Origin: Suillus spraguei
Lineage: Eukaryota; Basidiomycota; Agaricomycetes; Boletales; Suillaceae
NCBI GenBank assembly: GCA_016800925.1
Contig: JABCPU010000025.1
Coordinates: forward strand, 186,001 to 250,000
Direction of reading: 5' to 3'
DNA: 64,000 bases
The notes under the pieces are model-generated. The model searched no databases. It had not been told where the DNA came from and was given only the letters and a program-made list of their open reading frames with translations. Shown one piece after another: positions 10,697 to 21,062 of this stretch; position 1 is the stretch's first letter, and every line of letters starts with the position of its first letter. The translations under genes were made by a program, and so were the position numbers.

Positions 10697-10828
10697 AGAG
10701 CACGGTGAGCTTACATAACCTTATCAAGAAGGGTCAGCCCGGCGTGGATCCTCGAGCACGTTTAGAATTTTTAACGTAACGCCAAGAGATGACTTCCTTG
10801 GGTCCAGTACTTTGGGGCGCAAAACATG

Positions 10829-10837
10829 TATAAAAGG
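10829..10837 (+). promoter_or_regulatory. TATA box of the 11.0-kb membrane-protein gene
   Basis: TATAAAAGG about 200 bp before the ATG at 11031, aligned with the TATA box of paralogue 1. Confidence 0.6.
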
Positions 10838-11030
10838 TGGTCTTGTCAATCAAGTGCTCAAGTGCAGTGGCCTCAGTGTTGCGTTGGCCTGCCTCAGACC
10901 TTCTAGGTGAGGAATCTTGTGGCTAGCTTGTCAGCATTCACTGACCGAACGCTGCAGGCCCCCAACACGTAAGGACACTCTGACCATTTTTGTTCTTACA
11001 AACACGCACATCAACTTGAACCTGCAAGTC

Positions 11031-11921
11031 ATGGCTACTCAAGGCGACCTCGAACAAGCAGGCCCCGGGCCTAGTATTGGTGTGTATTTTATAACATTCC
11101 ATCGATAAACAGAAATCTTGATAGATTCACAGATGATCAACGCGATGAACAAGTCCCCAGCAAGGCTCAAAAGGATGCAGTTGACACAACTACAGCAGAA
11201 CAAAGTTCAGCGCTTGTGGCAGCATGGATGCAACGACTACAGACACTCACAGTCATAGTAAGCTATTGCTCAATGTCTGGTTACATCATGGATCTGGAAC
11301 GACCCGTCAGACGACGTTTCTTACTTCCATCGACGGACAGCTCTTCACCCTGACCTCCAGTACACCGTCGCCGGTGACACTTAATGCAAGCAAGGAATCC
11401 GAGGAACTCGTGTATGCATGTTTTGCCGGTGCCCTTGTGTTCCATGTCTGTTCTTGTGAGTACTGAGATGGTCGGGGAAGCGCGAGGCACTTACAGCTGC
11501 GTTAGCAATTCTGGGATACGCCGCATCGTTTCTTGCCATACGTTACGACGTCGTTGATGCAGAAAGCCCTTCTGTTGCGAAAAATGACGAACCGGACAAA
11601 CGTTCTGATACTGGTGTACATCGCATTCATGGACAGCAGCTCTTGCTTAGAGCCATCCCTCCTTTGTATGCTGTACAGTCCCTTTTTCAAATACCCTCGA
11701 ACACGAGGCTCCGGCTTCACTCCAGGACATCCACTTCCCCGCTGGATCTCCTGACTCGGTGCTATTATACCATTTTGGCGCTAAGCGGTGCTGGCTTTAT
11801 CTTGGCACTTCTTGGCATCGCCACTTACGCGTGGTTTGGACTGCAGCGCGTTGTTGGGATATTCACAATAGCTTGCCTAGGTGTCGGTTTGTTTTCATGT
11901 GTATGCGCGGTGGTGTACTGA
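11031..11921 (+). CDS. Multi-pass membrane protein, paralogue 2
   Basis: Same four-exon structure as the 5.1-kb gene: 11031-11079, 11133-11257, 11311-11455 and 11506-11921 (acceptor GCGTTAG) or 11497-11921 (acceptor TTACAG; both are in frame, the longer form adds three residues). The protein is about 244 residues. Hydrophobic segments ACFAGALVFHVCS, YYTILALSGAGFILALL and VGIFTIACLGVGLFSCV match paralogue 1 closely, and intron phases are identical. No nonsense or frameshift is seen. Its last ~90 bp and 3' flank form the start of a 2-kb block duplicated at 19.04-21.06 kb. Confidence 0.8.
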
Positions 11922-12885
11922 ACCCACTGACTACGAACGGCCTATACCCTTGCACGATTCTCGATTACGTTCTATAGAGTCTCATTCATGTTGTCAACAA
12001 CAAGACCGCTCACGACTCATTCACGACTTATTGGAAGCTGTATACTAGGTGCTTCGAGTGTTGTATTCAATATTCATCAATACATTGGTAAATTTTGCTC
12101 TGTTTTCGGTGTCACAAGCAGGAAACCCTTTCATCAGTTCACACCTTCAGGACAAGGCGCGAGTATCTGGCCACCATGCGCACCTGATATTAAATGGGAC
12201 TGTACCTAAAGTCGACCGAGCCTCCCTCTGACGTCAACAGGCGCTAAACTGACCGTGCCTAGCTGGGGTGCGCTTTGAGTTTCACAAGTCCATCCTGCTT
12301 CTCGTCGTTTCGAGCTCCTCGACCCTACAAACAGTCTTACTTAGTAATGCTCAGGAAACTTGCGCTATAATATTCTTCTTGTATTATGACACCTGTCGTT
12401 CAAACCACAAATACTCGACATAGCATGTGTAAGTAGTGGCGATCGCATGAAGTGAAAGCTCAGGTTGAACTCAGGCTTGCTAAATTTGTATTCAGGCCCG
12501 AAGATATCTTGTTCTCTTTTAGTCAATGAAGCGGCCTTTTACGGCAAATGTTATTTTTCCCAGCTCGGCTCTTTGACTTCACTGCAACCGCAAGTTCTCA
12601 TCCTGAGGCTGATTTTAATCTCCCTGTTGACAGTCTCAGCCACCTCTGGGAAATACACATGGATAACCTAGAAGTACAAGACATGTTACAGGTACAAAAT
12701 TCACAAAAGGGACCAGATGAGCGGCCCGACATGTGCTTACGCCTGTATGCTGAAAGGAAGGTCCAGATTGAGTTGCGGTAACGGTTACATGTCGCCCAAG
12801 CTCTACGCAGGTCCCGGGAAGGTACTGCGAAGTGCCTTGTCTCCTCAACCGCATCCGCATCACGGACACAAAGATAAAAAGGTGT

Positions 12886-12892
12886 TATAAAG
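12886..12892 (+). promoter_or_regulatory. TATA box of peptide-precursor gene A
   Basis: TATAAAG, 188 bp upstream of the ATG at 13074; the duplicate at 20160 and the diverged gene's box at 21678 sit at similar distances. Confidence 0.55.
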
Positions 12893-13073
12893 GTCTCTAA
12901 GTGTAAGCAATTCTTTATACTGTAAGTGCGAGCAAACCATCGCATACCATCCTTCACTCGCACATATTATTACTGCACCGATCTCTTGCTTTGTTGCATT
13001 CTGTGGCTCGGATTTATCCACAACCCCCTCGTACATTCATTTTTCAGACGCAGCCATCCAAGCCCAAAAAAAC

Positions 13074-13500
13074 ATGGCACCGAAATTCATCTCATTCCCG
13101 ATCTTCGCTATCTTTCTGTTTGCTTGCCGTTCGTATTTGCATTATCGTGCGCACCACTTCCATTTGATCTAAACTTTCATTCAGTATCCCTTCTTGCGTG
13201 TGCAAGTCCCATCCCCATCGTTCTTCCACCCAGTGAAGGCATCACTCTTTTCAAGGATGTTATTATGGTAAGCCGTCCTTTCGTGTTCTGTAAGTTCTTG
13301 AACGGAAAGATGTACAGCGCGAGGTCTTGCTTGAGGGTGATATAATAAGACGCGAGACTGCTCCGCTTTTGGAGCTTCATGAGGCCACCGGTGTCTTGGC
13401 GCGAGGCGTAGACGCAGGACTCATTACGGAGCCCTCTGTACTGGTCGATGAGCCCGGCGATGATCTGGAAGAACGCATCTGTCGATATGGATGCCTTTGA
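13074..13500 (+). CDS. Secreted peptide precursor A, C-terminus RICRYGCL
   Basis: Three exons (13074-13128, 13185-13267, 13318-13500) give a 106-residue protein with intron phases 1 and 0. Residues 1-26 form a signal peptide (MAPKFISFPIFAIFLFA core) ending near ACASPIP. Exon 3 starts with Arg-Glu, continues through an acidic, Leu-rich propeptide-like region with an RRE site, and ends in EERICRYGCL-stop. Two cysteines flank RYG, so a C-x3-C disulfide loop is possible. Two paralogues (20.35 and 21.84 kb) end in the same eight residues. The first donor is GTTCGT, weaker than consensus but supported by conserved phase and by the alignment with gene C. I do not recognise the family; a processed secreted peptide is an inference. 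Confidence 0.7.
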
Positions 13501-14069
13501 ATTTCTCAGGTGGGTGCGTTTGTATATGACTAGCTTCGTAGCTCATTTCAGCAGTACTAGTAGCATCCCACGCGCGTCGCGCTTATGGGGCATATATCCA
13601 CTACCTTACTACCTTCCTTCCAGTATTGTTTGGAGAACTGGTGTCGTTTCTCCGTCCGCTCATTTATTAGTTTCCTCTTCGTCTTTCTGCTATGTATTTT
13701 TTTCGGTCCATTGGGGTAATGTACCCTATGGATAGTACTGCTGTGTATTTTTAGTAGTCTCCTTTTGTTTCGTACTTGTGGTCTCTCGCTCGATGCGACT
13801 GAGAAATGCTATCTATTGCAATAACAGAGCGATTTCCAATTCATGTCGATACCGCACGCGCTCCACTTCAGGTCACTGCGCTGAGGTATTCTGCATGTAC
13901 ACTTCACGTGATTTGGATAGTAAACGCCTATAGGTATAGGACACGACCTGGTCATAAATCGTCGTAAAGCATGTGGTCGGACGAATTGCGATGATGGTTG
14001 AATTGTATTGCAATCATTTTAAGATGTGTTGATCCAATTGAGCTGTCGATAAATTCACGCGGATGCGGC
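13501..14069. other. 3' flank of peptide gene A
   Basis: Up to about 13812 this belongs to the segmental duplication. After that nothing is recognised before the hAT-like element. Confidence 0.4.
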
Positions 14070-14810
14070 ATTAGGGGCCGGGCCCTAGTGTTGTGGGCAG
14101 AACTCTGCCATTCTGCGACGTGGCAGGGAAAAACACTCCCGTGTAGGTGGTAGAACCTTCCAGGCAGAATGTGGCAGAACTCCCGCACCTGCAGAACCAC
14201 AGGAGGATGTAACTATATAGCTTTAATGTATCATTTCAGTGTATGATAGCGTGATTAAAGAACTTGAAAACTCTCTACAATGGTTACTAAGTCTGGAGGC
14301 CAGCCTCTGAACACCCTCATCGAAAACAACTTCAAAAAGGGGGATGCTACTTCTGCCAAGTCCAACAGATACTGGCTATCACATCCGAGTCCACTTTAAG
14401 AATGTTGCTGATTAAAAACTTTCAGCAGTCTGCGGTGACAATCTCGGGGGTCCCAAATTAATCTCACTTGATGATATTGATGCTGAGTTTACTCGACTCG
14501 AAGATATTTGTCATGCGGAAAAAACGATGGGCACAGAGTTTGCCTCAGACTGGGATGTGGACAGCGTCAGGAAGGAAGTTTTGGAAGGGAGAGCATTTGA
14601 CTTTGCAGAACTGCAGCGCGTTGACGAGGGACTGGTACTCGCAGTGTTCGAGGATGAAATTATGGTCACAGATCATGATGCAAATGAAGATGGGATATGG
14701 AATATCGATTCTGTCGAGCGGTCGATTGGTTAAAACATCACGTGATTCTGCCATCTGCCACATTGGCAGCGAAATAGTTCTGCCCACAGACAGCCGTAAG
14801 GTCAAGTCGA
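14070..14810. mobile_element. Degenerate hAT-like element
   Basis: TGTGGGCAGAACT at 14092-14104 recurs inverted as AGTTCTGCCCACA at 14776-14788, preceded on the left by a TAGGGGCCGGGCCC-like tip. Between them lies BED-finger-like coding sequence (see the pseudogene at 14280). This combination fits a decayed hAT-type element. Confidence 0.5.
14280..14733 (+). pseudogene. hAT-type BED-finger transposase remnant
   Basis: From ATG 14280 the reading TLIENNFKKGDATSAKSNRY followed by W resembles the N-terminal BED zinc-finger region of fungal hAT transposases (the usual continuation WCKHC is lost), then a stop. A second open piece in another frame, about 14450-14733, reads SLDDIDAEFTRLEDICHAEK, then VRKEVLEGRAFDFAELQRVD and a stop. 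No catalytic DDE core or C-terminal dimerization region remains. Confidence 0.45.
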
Positions 14811-15837
14811 CACTGACAACGACACTTTAGAATTGAACATCCCTTCACGAACAAAATCACACATCTCGGTGGAGTTTCAAAATTTTGTAGACATTTCGCC
14901 GACTGCCGCCATCTGACCCATTTGATCATTCCTTATTTCCGCCTCTTGGTTCTTCTGTGGCGTTACGATGAACGTTTTCTAGCTAGATCAATCGCTTTGT
15001 CAACACCCCTGGCTGCAAATTGCAGAAGGGTTTAACATCCTCAATTTCGCTTTTGTGCGGGACATCATGTTTGTCGATTACAGCGCAGTATCATCACTCG
15101 ATTTCTCAGCACTGACTACATAGCGCTTCCATTGCAAAAGAGGTTACTCGTTTGCAAGGAATATTTGCCAATCGCGGAATTGTGCAATATATCTCGTATC
15201 ATAACGGTAAGTACAGTACCCAGTGTCAGGTCACTGATTGATCCGGCTCCAATGAGCTCCTCTCCCGGCCGTTGACTCTGCAACATACTCGAGCTGAAGG
15301 CAAGGAGACTTTGTCACAGCAGTGGAAGCAGATTTTGTGACTACTATACTGAATGCCACGACCTGCAGAGCAAGTCACAGTCTGATCAGCGCGACGAAGG
15401 TAGGCTGATCAGCATTTTACTCTGGTATCACAAATGGAGCTATCGACAGATGAAAAACCCGTACAATCAACGTGCTTGAGAGAACTGACCTGGTCAGTTG
15501 CTTCCTTGCAACATCGTTCCACCACAAAAATACAAAAATGGAGCTATCAATCATCCCTTGAATGTTTTTCGGCAGTGGATTGAGTCATCCTATTAATGTG
15601 TTTAGTAACAACAAGGCCTTTTTCTCCCAGTCACTCAGGCTGGTAGCTTTTTCAACATTTCATTTCAAGAGTTTATCAGATTTCTTGATGGGCTAGTACT
15701 CGTTCAGCCTGTCACGTACAAGAACTTCGAATCCGCCGTGCTGATAGTCCCTATCTATCATCCCCATCGGTTAGGTCTGGGTCCGTCCTTTCCACCCCAT
15801 TATGGCCCCATTATTGATAATAGCCCAAGATGCTCAG
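14811..15837. other. Intergenic, nothing recognised
   Basis: No coding, RNA or repeat signal could be supported before the lectin promoter. Confidence 0.4.
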
Positions 15838-15845
15838 TATAAAAA
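15838..15845 (+). promoter_or_regulatory. TATA box of the lectin gene
   Basis: TATAAAAA 88 bp before the lectin ATG at 15926, a normal spacing for a short 5' UTR. Confidence 0.6.
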
Positions 15846-15925
15846 CCCAGCGTTCTCTGACCTTGCCTTGATCAGTTCCTCATCTCATTTTCGAATCATC
15901 CTACTAGCGACTTATATCTTATACA

Positions 15926-16618
15926 ATGGATCTTCTCAACGATGGAGTGTATAGTATCAGAAACATTGACTCAGGCCTCATGCTCGACTTGCAATCAGGT
16001 TGGGCCGAAGAAGGCACTACGATCCAAGGCTACACCAACAATGGTAGTGAGGCTCAACAGGTATCTGACACGCGTTCGCACTCGCTTTGTGACCTGTTCT
16101 CTCACACATCACGTATACTAGTGGTTGGTCAAGGACCAAAACGTGCCAGGGCAGCCCAAGACAACTTTCAGCATTCAGTCCAATAGGTGGAAAGGTTCCG
16201 GATTCTTCGCCACTAAAGATGGGGTATGCTAGATCATCATCCATTCATTTGCTTGTCGATTGATGCGGACATTGGCAGAGTAACCTAGTCGTTTATACCA
16301 AGCAAGCGTTCGTCGTCAGTCTTGTCAAACGCGTGACTGATGGTGCCTATACGTGAGAATCGCAATGCTCAGCAACCTATTTTTGCTAATTTAACTACTT
16401 GCATATATAGCATTAGCTTCACTGTTAGGGAAGAGGACATGGTGCTATCCATTCCAGGCGATGGGAATGCAGGCAATGCAGTAAGTTGGCAGATCTTCTT
16501 TTCAAAACCTTTTTTTCATAACGTTCACAAGGTGAAAGTTGAGAAATATGTGGAAGGTAATCGCCGCCAGCTGTGGATTTTCGACCAGGTTGCTAGTCTC
16601 CGAGGAGTTGGTGCCTAG
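15926..16618 (+). CDS. Ricin-B-type beta-trefoil lectin
   Basis: Five exons (15926-16060, 16122-16223, 16279-16352, 16411-16480, 16532-16618) join without a break into 155 residues. The N-terminus DGVYSIRNIDSGLMLDLQSG and the following TTIQGYTNNGSEAQQWLV match the ricin-B lectin pattern (G-x-Y-x-I-x-N-x-x-S-G-x-x-L-D, then QGW/Y, then QQW). A later QLWIFD repeats the Q-x-W element of the third lobe. There is no signal peptide, as is usual for cytoplasmic fungal trefoil lectins, many of which bind glycans of nematodes or insects or inhibit proteases; defence is therefore a family-based guess. The Q-x-W of the middle lobe is not evident, so carbohydrate binding may be limited to one or two sites. 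Confidence 0.8.
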
Positions 16619-17718
16619 CACCTTGCAGAGGTGATCACGGTTGAGTTATTGAAAGTGTTCCTGCATTTGTATACTGTGTCTTGTTGTGTACTAAGATGTG
16701 TACGTCGATGAATAGGATTGCTTTAGTCTAGGAGATGAGTGGGTAGTAGAAGGTAGTCATTGATGAATCATTCGAGGGTGAGGCATAGATCAAGCAAAGA
16801 TCTCGGGAACAGGTAATGCGCAGCATATCCAGAAGTTTGGAGCTTTTTTAAGAGATTCAAATTTCTGTCCTATATCAGAGTGAATTCTATGAAGTTCTAG
16901 TCTAAGGACCCTCTGTATTCTTTTACAACTCCCCAACTCATGAATGCCCTGATGTGAGGCGTACCCCCATCAGTCCGCCGTTCCCGCCGGCCGTTTCAGA
17001 CATGGAGTTGGTTCTAAGGTATGTATGTAGACTTTGCTATAGTCGATGTTTCGTGCGTGTGTCAAATACTAACACATACACAGTTTGTAACTTACTAGTA
17101 AGGGACCGTACTGAACTTTTTTTTTTTCGCTTTTCAAGTTTTTGTTCGCAAAACTTGAGACTGGCATGTGCTACTTTGACCTTAATTTTAATGCATAGAA
17201 CATCGAACCTGGGTCACCCTCGGTGACCTGGTGCCTCTTGGGTATGATTATCATGCATGGGTGCTCTACCGGCAGCTCGTTTGTATATCTGACCTTTGTT
17301 GGATTTACAATATATCAGCAACTCGAAGCTTGAGACTGACAAAGCGCGCAGTATGATTTATAATATTTCGGTTATGTAGAAACCCGTCCAAAAGCACTAA
17401 TATTCACATAGTTCAGTCAAGACCGCACGCAAAACCAGTACGGCGGACGTGCCAAATTGCGGTACAATGTGTACCAGCCGGTGTACGTAGAAGTGGGCAC
17501 TTGGCAGGTCAATGCGTAGGGTGGGTGCTGGCCGGCAGCCCAGGTCGAAGTGGCAGAGTGATCGGCCGGCACGTAGGTTCGGCTCTGGCCGATGCCTAAT
17601 TAATGTTCATTACATAATTGATTCTGAGCGATGCGAAATATGCCCTCTGCTAACCTTAACTTAATAGTTCTTCCCTTCTTTCTTCTGAACCAGAACTTAC
17701 CTTAATCCTTAGTCCATA
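16619..17718. other. Intergenic with a tRNA-like scrap
   Basis: No gene seen. On the minus strand, 17290-17190 holds a GGTTCGA T-arm-like motif and a GATAAT loop reminiscent of a decayed tRNA, but stems do not pair well. A GC-richer patch lies at 17440-17600. Confidence 0.35.
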
Positions 17719-18622
17719 ATGGAATCAAATCCTATGATTAAATTTTGGGCATCAATGTGCCTACTATTTTCCGTCTTTCCACCCTACTTTATCTTGTCTC
17801 TTTCCTATCCCCAAACCTACGGTTATCGGGTCATGTTTGCCTCGGTGGCACTTGCATTCACCATCTTATTTCCAAATCTCCACTATATATTTTCTGCGGA
17901 GCCGCATTACTTCATAAGTTTTTATCTCGTGACTACACCACGATGAACGTTAACCCGGCACACAGGGTGCATTGGGTCACGATTTGGGTTGTGCATCACA
18001 ACTTTTCAATTGGGTGGTGATTTTGACTTACCTAACGAGCATAAGTAAGTTTCAACCAGTACTATATAGACGTGCTGTGTCATCTAGCCCTGTTACTATC
18101 AGCGCTGACTCACTGGACTGGTGTCGAGATCTCCACCTTTCCGATGGTGGCAGTGGCCATTATCATCCTCTTCCCCGCTATGGAATTCCTATTCTGGGCC
18201 TTGGTAGGCAGTGGAAGAGAGAAGGCTCACCTTCGCATTTATGGTGACATCCATGACTGGATCACCGTCAAATTGGGGAACTTATTGATAGGTAAGTACA
18301 CTAATCTTCAATTGGGGAGATTTTACTAACACATCCATGATAAGTATTGATACCAGGTAGCCTCAACCTTGTGAGGCAAGCCATTGAATGTGTGGTTGGA
18401 ATAATACAATGGATGCGTGAGGTAATCACAGCCATCAGCGATTGCTTTCCCCGCAAACCGTCCAACCAGACCGCCGGTATGGATCCGCCACCTTATTCGG
18501 TAAGTAGCGCCCATTTTTGGCATTATCCTTACTGACTGAATTGGTCCGATTCTCCAACTCACTCCATATCTGATATCTCCTCCGACGTGACTGTAATTGT
18601 ACAGGCCCCAGCGAAGGTCTGA
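17719..18622 (+). CDS. Four-helix integral membrane protein, five exons
   Basis: Exons 17719-17928, 17966-18044, 18088-18291, 18357-18499 and 18605-18622 join into 217 residues with no break. Hydrophobic segments: WASMCLLFSVFPPYFILSL, VMFASVALAFTILFPNLHYI, FNWVVILTYLTSITLLLSAL and FPMVAVAIIILFPAMEFLFW. The C-terminal ~75 residues are soluble, and the last exon codes only APAKV after a PPPYS motif. Segments 2 and 4 share an (A)V-A-x-x-I-LFP pattern, suggesting an internal duplication. Introns 1 (37 bp) and 2 (43 bp) are short but carry branch-site-like TTAAC or plausible borders, and phase is kept throughout. I do not recognise the family. Confidence 0.6.
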
Positions 18623-19038
18623 AAGTCTCTCCATTATTCAAATTATTTCACGTTCTGTCTGGTATTTCATTGCACCCTACTTCTTCTCTCTTGATGTATT
18701 CTTACTCGTGATGTGCCACAAATTCAAATTCAAATAATCAAGGATGCATTGACGAACTTGGGGACGTGGATACACTAGTCACGACGAAAGAGTAACGCCC
18801 TATACTACAAGTACGCGACACCAATGTAGTCCCTGTGGCTAGCGAAGCGCTCGCCAAGAAACAAACGACCTCTAGGACGGGATGGTGGCCAAGGTCTTTT
18901 AGGGAGAGGCGTATTGCGACGCCGCTCTGGCTATTGGTCAAGTGATGGACTGTATCCAGTGCCACTTTCGTTGGCTATATTCAGCTCACGTCCATCTTCA
19001 CAGCTCGCCACGTATTTTTCCACTTAGCCTAGTGATGC
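18623..19038. other. Intergenic, nothing recognised
   Basis: No supported gene between the membrane-protein gene and the left boundary of duplication copy B. Confidence 0.4.
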
Positions 19039-19133
19039 ATGGTTCAGATTGCAGCGCGTTGTTGGGATATTCACAATAACTTGTCTAGGCGTTAGTTTGT
19101 TCTTATGTGTGTGTGACGGCGATGGTGTACTGA
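19039..19133 (+). pseudogene. Membrane-protein paralogue 3, 3' stub
   Basis: Only the last ~90 bp remain: GGGATATTCACAATA, CTTGTCTAGGCGTTAG and GTGTACTGA match the end of the 5.1-kb and 11.0-kb genes. Extra bases in GTGTGTGACGGCGATGG break the frame before the original stop. It marks the left edge of the duplicated block. Confidence 0.8.
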
Positions 19134-20159
19134 ACCTGCTTTGACTACGAACGGCCCATACCCCTGACGACTTGCATAATTATCGATTGCATTCTATAAC
19201 GCCTCACTCGTGTTGTTAGCAACAGGAAGACTCGCGACTTATTCGCGACTTACTGCAGACTGTACGTTAAGTATTTCGAGTGTTGTATTCAATATTCATT
19301 TGTGAATGTTTACTGTGTCTTTAGGTAAATGGGACATCCTCTCATCAGTTCGAACGTCGAGGACAAATCGTGAGCATCTACTGGTTCTACTGGTTGCCAT
19401 GTACGCACCTAATGCAGCATGCGCATTTGACATTAAATGCCGACTGCCCCTTGATATAAGTACCTAGAGACTGAAATCGCGGTACCGATCGAGGCGCCTC
19501 CCCTCCGTAATTCGTAAAGCACTTTGATCAAGTTTCACAAGTCCGATATCTCGATTCTCGAGCTCCTTGACCTTGGTTATATCGCCAGATAGTCTTACTC
19601 AGTAATGCTCAGAAAACTTGCACTATAGCATTCTTCTTGTATTTTGACACCTGTCGTTCAAATCACAGATACCAGCATAGCATTTGTAGCAATGGTTTAT
19701 CATTTCCGTATGTCGCATCAGATAGCATCAAGCAGAAGTTCATAGCATGCTAAATTTGCGCTCCGGCCCCGAAGATCTCTTGTTCTCTTTCAGTCAATGA
19801 AAATACCTTTTATGGCAGGTGTTGTTTTTCTCACTCTTTGACTTTACCGCAACCGCATGAGCATCTCTTCCAAGTTCTCATCCTGTGGCTGATTTAAATC
19901 TCCCTGTTGACAGTCCCAGCCACCTCTGGGAAGCACACGCGGATAACCTAGAAGTACAAGACGTGTTACAGATACAAAATTCACAAAAGGGACCAGAGGC
20001 CCGACATGTGCCTACGCCTGTATGATGAAAGGAACGCCCAGATCGAGTTGCGGTGCAGGTTGCATGTCGTCCGAACTCTACTCAGGTCCCAGGAAGATGT
20101 TGCGAAGTGCCTTGTCTCTCCGACCGCATCCGCATCACAGACACTGAGATAAAAGATCT

Positions 20160-20166
20160 TATAAAG
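20160..20166 (+). promoter_or_regulatory. TATA box of peptide-precursor gene B
   Basis: TATAAAG, 187 bp before the ATG at 20347, matching the position in copy A. Confidence 0.55.
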
Positions 20167-20346
20167 GTCTCTTTAAGTGTAGGCAGTTTCTTTATACTGT
20201 AACTGCGAGCAAACCATCGCATATCATCCTTCACTCGCACATATTATCGCTGCACCACTCTCTTGCTTTGTGCATTCTGTGGCTCGGATTTCTCCAACAA
20301 CCCCGTACATTCATTTTTCAGACGCAGCCATCCAAGCCCAAAAAAC

Positions 20347-20761
20347 ATGGCACCGAAATTCATCTCATTCCCGATCTTCGCTATCTTTCTGTTTACTTGC
20401 CGTTCGTATTTGCATCATCGTGCGCACCACTTCCGTTTGACTAAACTTTTGTTCAGTATCCCTTCTTGCGTGCGCAAGTCCCATCCCCATCGTTCTTCCA
20501 CCCAGTGAGGGCGTCACTCTTTTCAGGGATGTTGTTGCGGTAAGCCGCCTTTTTCGTGTTCTGTAAGTTCTTGAACGAAAATATGTACAGCGCGAGGTTG
20601 ATGTATTAAGACGCGAGGCTGCCCCGCTTTTGGAGCTCCATAAGGCCACCGGTGTCTTGGCGCGAGACGAAGACACAGGAGTCATTGTGGAACCCTCAGT
20701 ACTCGCCGATGATCCCGGCGGTGATCTGGAAGAACGCATCTGTCGATATGGATGCCTTTGA
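20347..20761 (+). CDS. Secreted peptide precursor B, C-terminus RICRYGCL
   Basis: Exons 20347-20401, 20457-20539 and 20591-20761 give 102 residues with the same intron phases as precursor A. Signal peptide MAPKFISFPIFAIFLF-, then ACASPIPIVLPPSEGVTLF; exon 3 begins REVDVLRREAAPLLELHK and ends EERICRYGCL-stop. Relative to A it lacks four residues just after the exon-3 start and has several substitutions in the propeptide, but the last ten residues are identical. It is the duplicated sibling of precursor A. An unspliced reading would run through intron 1 to a stop at 20508, but that destroys the match to A and C. Confidence 0.7.
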
Positions 20762-21062
20762 ATTTTTCCGGTGGGTGAATTTGCATATGGCTACCTTCCT
20801 AGCTCATCTCTGGAGTAATAGTAGCATCCCACGCGCTTATGGAGCATGTATCCCCTACATTCCTTCCTTCCAGTACTGTCTGGAGAACTGGTGTCGTTTC
20901 ACCGTCCGCTCATTTTTAGTTTCCTGTTTGTCTTTCTGCTATGTATCTTTTGGTTCCAATTTTTGTCCATTGGGATAGTACCCTGTGTTTAGTACTGCTA
21001 TGTATTTTTGGTAGTCTATCCGTACTTGCAGACTCTCGCTCGATGCGACTGAGAAATGCTAT

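Larger units (their letters stand above)
7199..10712. mobile_element. TIR element 1 carrying a tRNA-Leu-like array
   Basis: The left end starts TATGGAAAGCC at 7199 and its first ~85 bp (CCACCGTGC, TACTTCC, AGGCTTCCACTTCTCAGAA, CCATTGGCC) reappear inverted at the right end: GCCAATAG near 9885, GAAGGTTCTGAGAAGT, TTGGAAG, then GAGCACGGTG at 10699. The right TIR is split by a MITE at 9933-10696. Two other copies lie at 25.9-27.2 and 50.3-57.7 kb. No transposase is visible, so the element is presumably non-autonomous. The interior holds a seven-unit tRNA-Leu-like array (8580-9600) and a LINE insertion (7645-8300). Confidence 0.75.
11833..13812 (+). repeat. Segmental duplication, copy A
   Basis: Begins inside the last exon of the membrane-protein gene and continues through its 3' flank and the secreted-peptide gene to ATGCGACTGAGAAATGCTAT. 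The same order recurs at 19039-21062 with small indels. Confidence 0.85.
19039..21062 (+). repeat. Segmental duplication, copy B
   Basis: Co-linear with 11833-13812: end of the membrane-protein gene, its 3' flank, promoter and peptide gene, ending at ATGCGACTGAGAAATGCTAT. Copy B carries small indels relative to copy A, including a 12-bp coding difference in the peptide gene. Confidence 0.85.

Noticed and set aside
13474..13500. Mating pheromone precursor (Glu-Arg processing site and C-terminal Cys)
   Set aside because: A CaaX box needs Cys at the fourth position from the end; here Cys is at positions 6 and 2 from the end, and the precursors have signal peptides, which basidiomycete pheromones lack.
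17190..17290. tRNA-Ile-like sequence on the minus strand
   Set aside because: GGTTCGAT and a GATAAT loop are present but T and anticodon stems do not pair.
20263..20508. Unspliced 81-codon frame over peptide gene B exon 1
   Set aside because: It reads through a GT-AG intron and loses the conserved exons; copy A has a stop at the same place.
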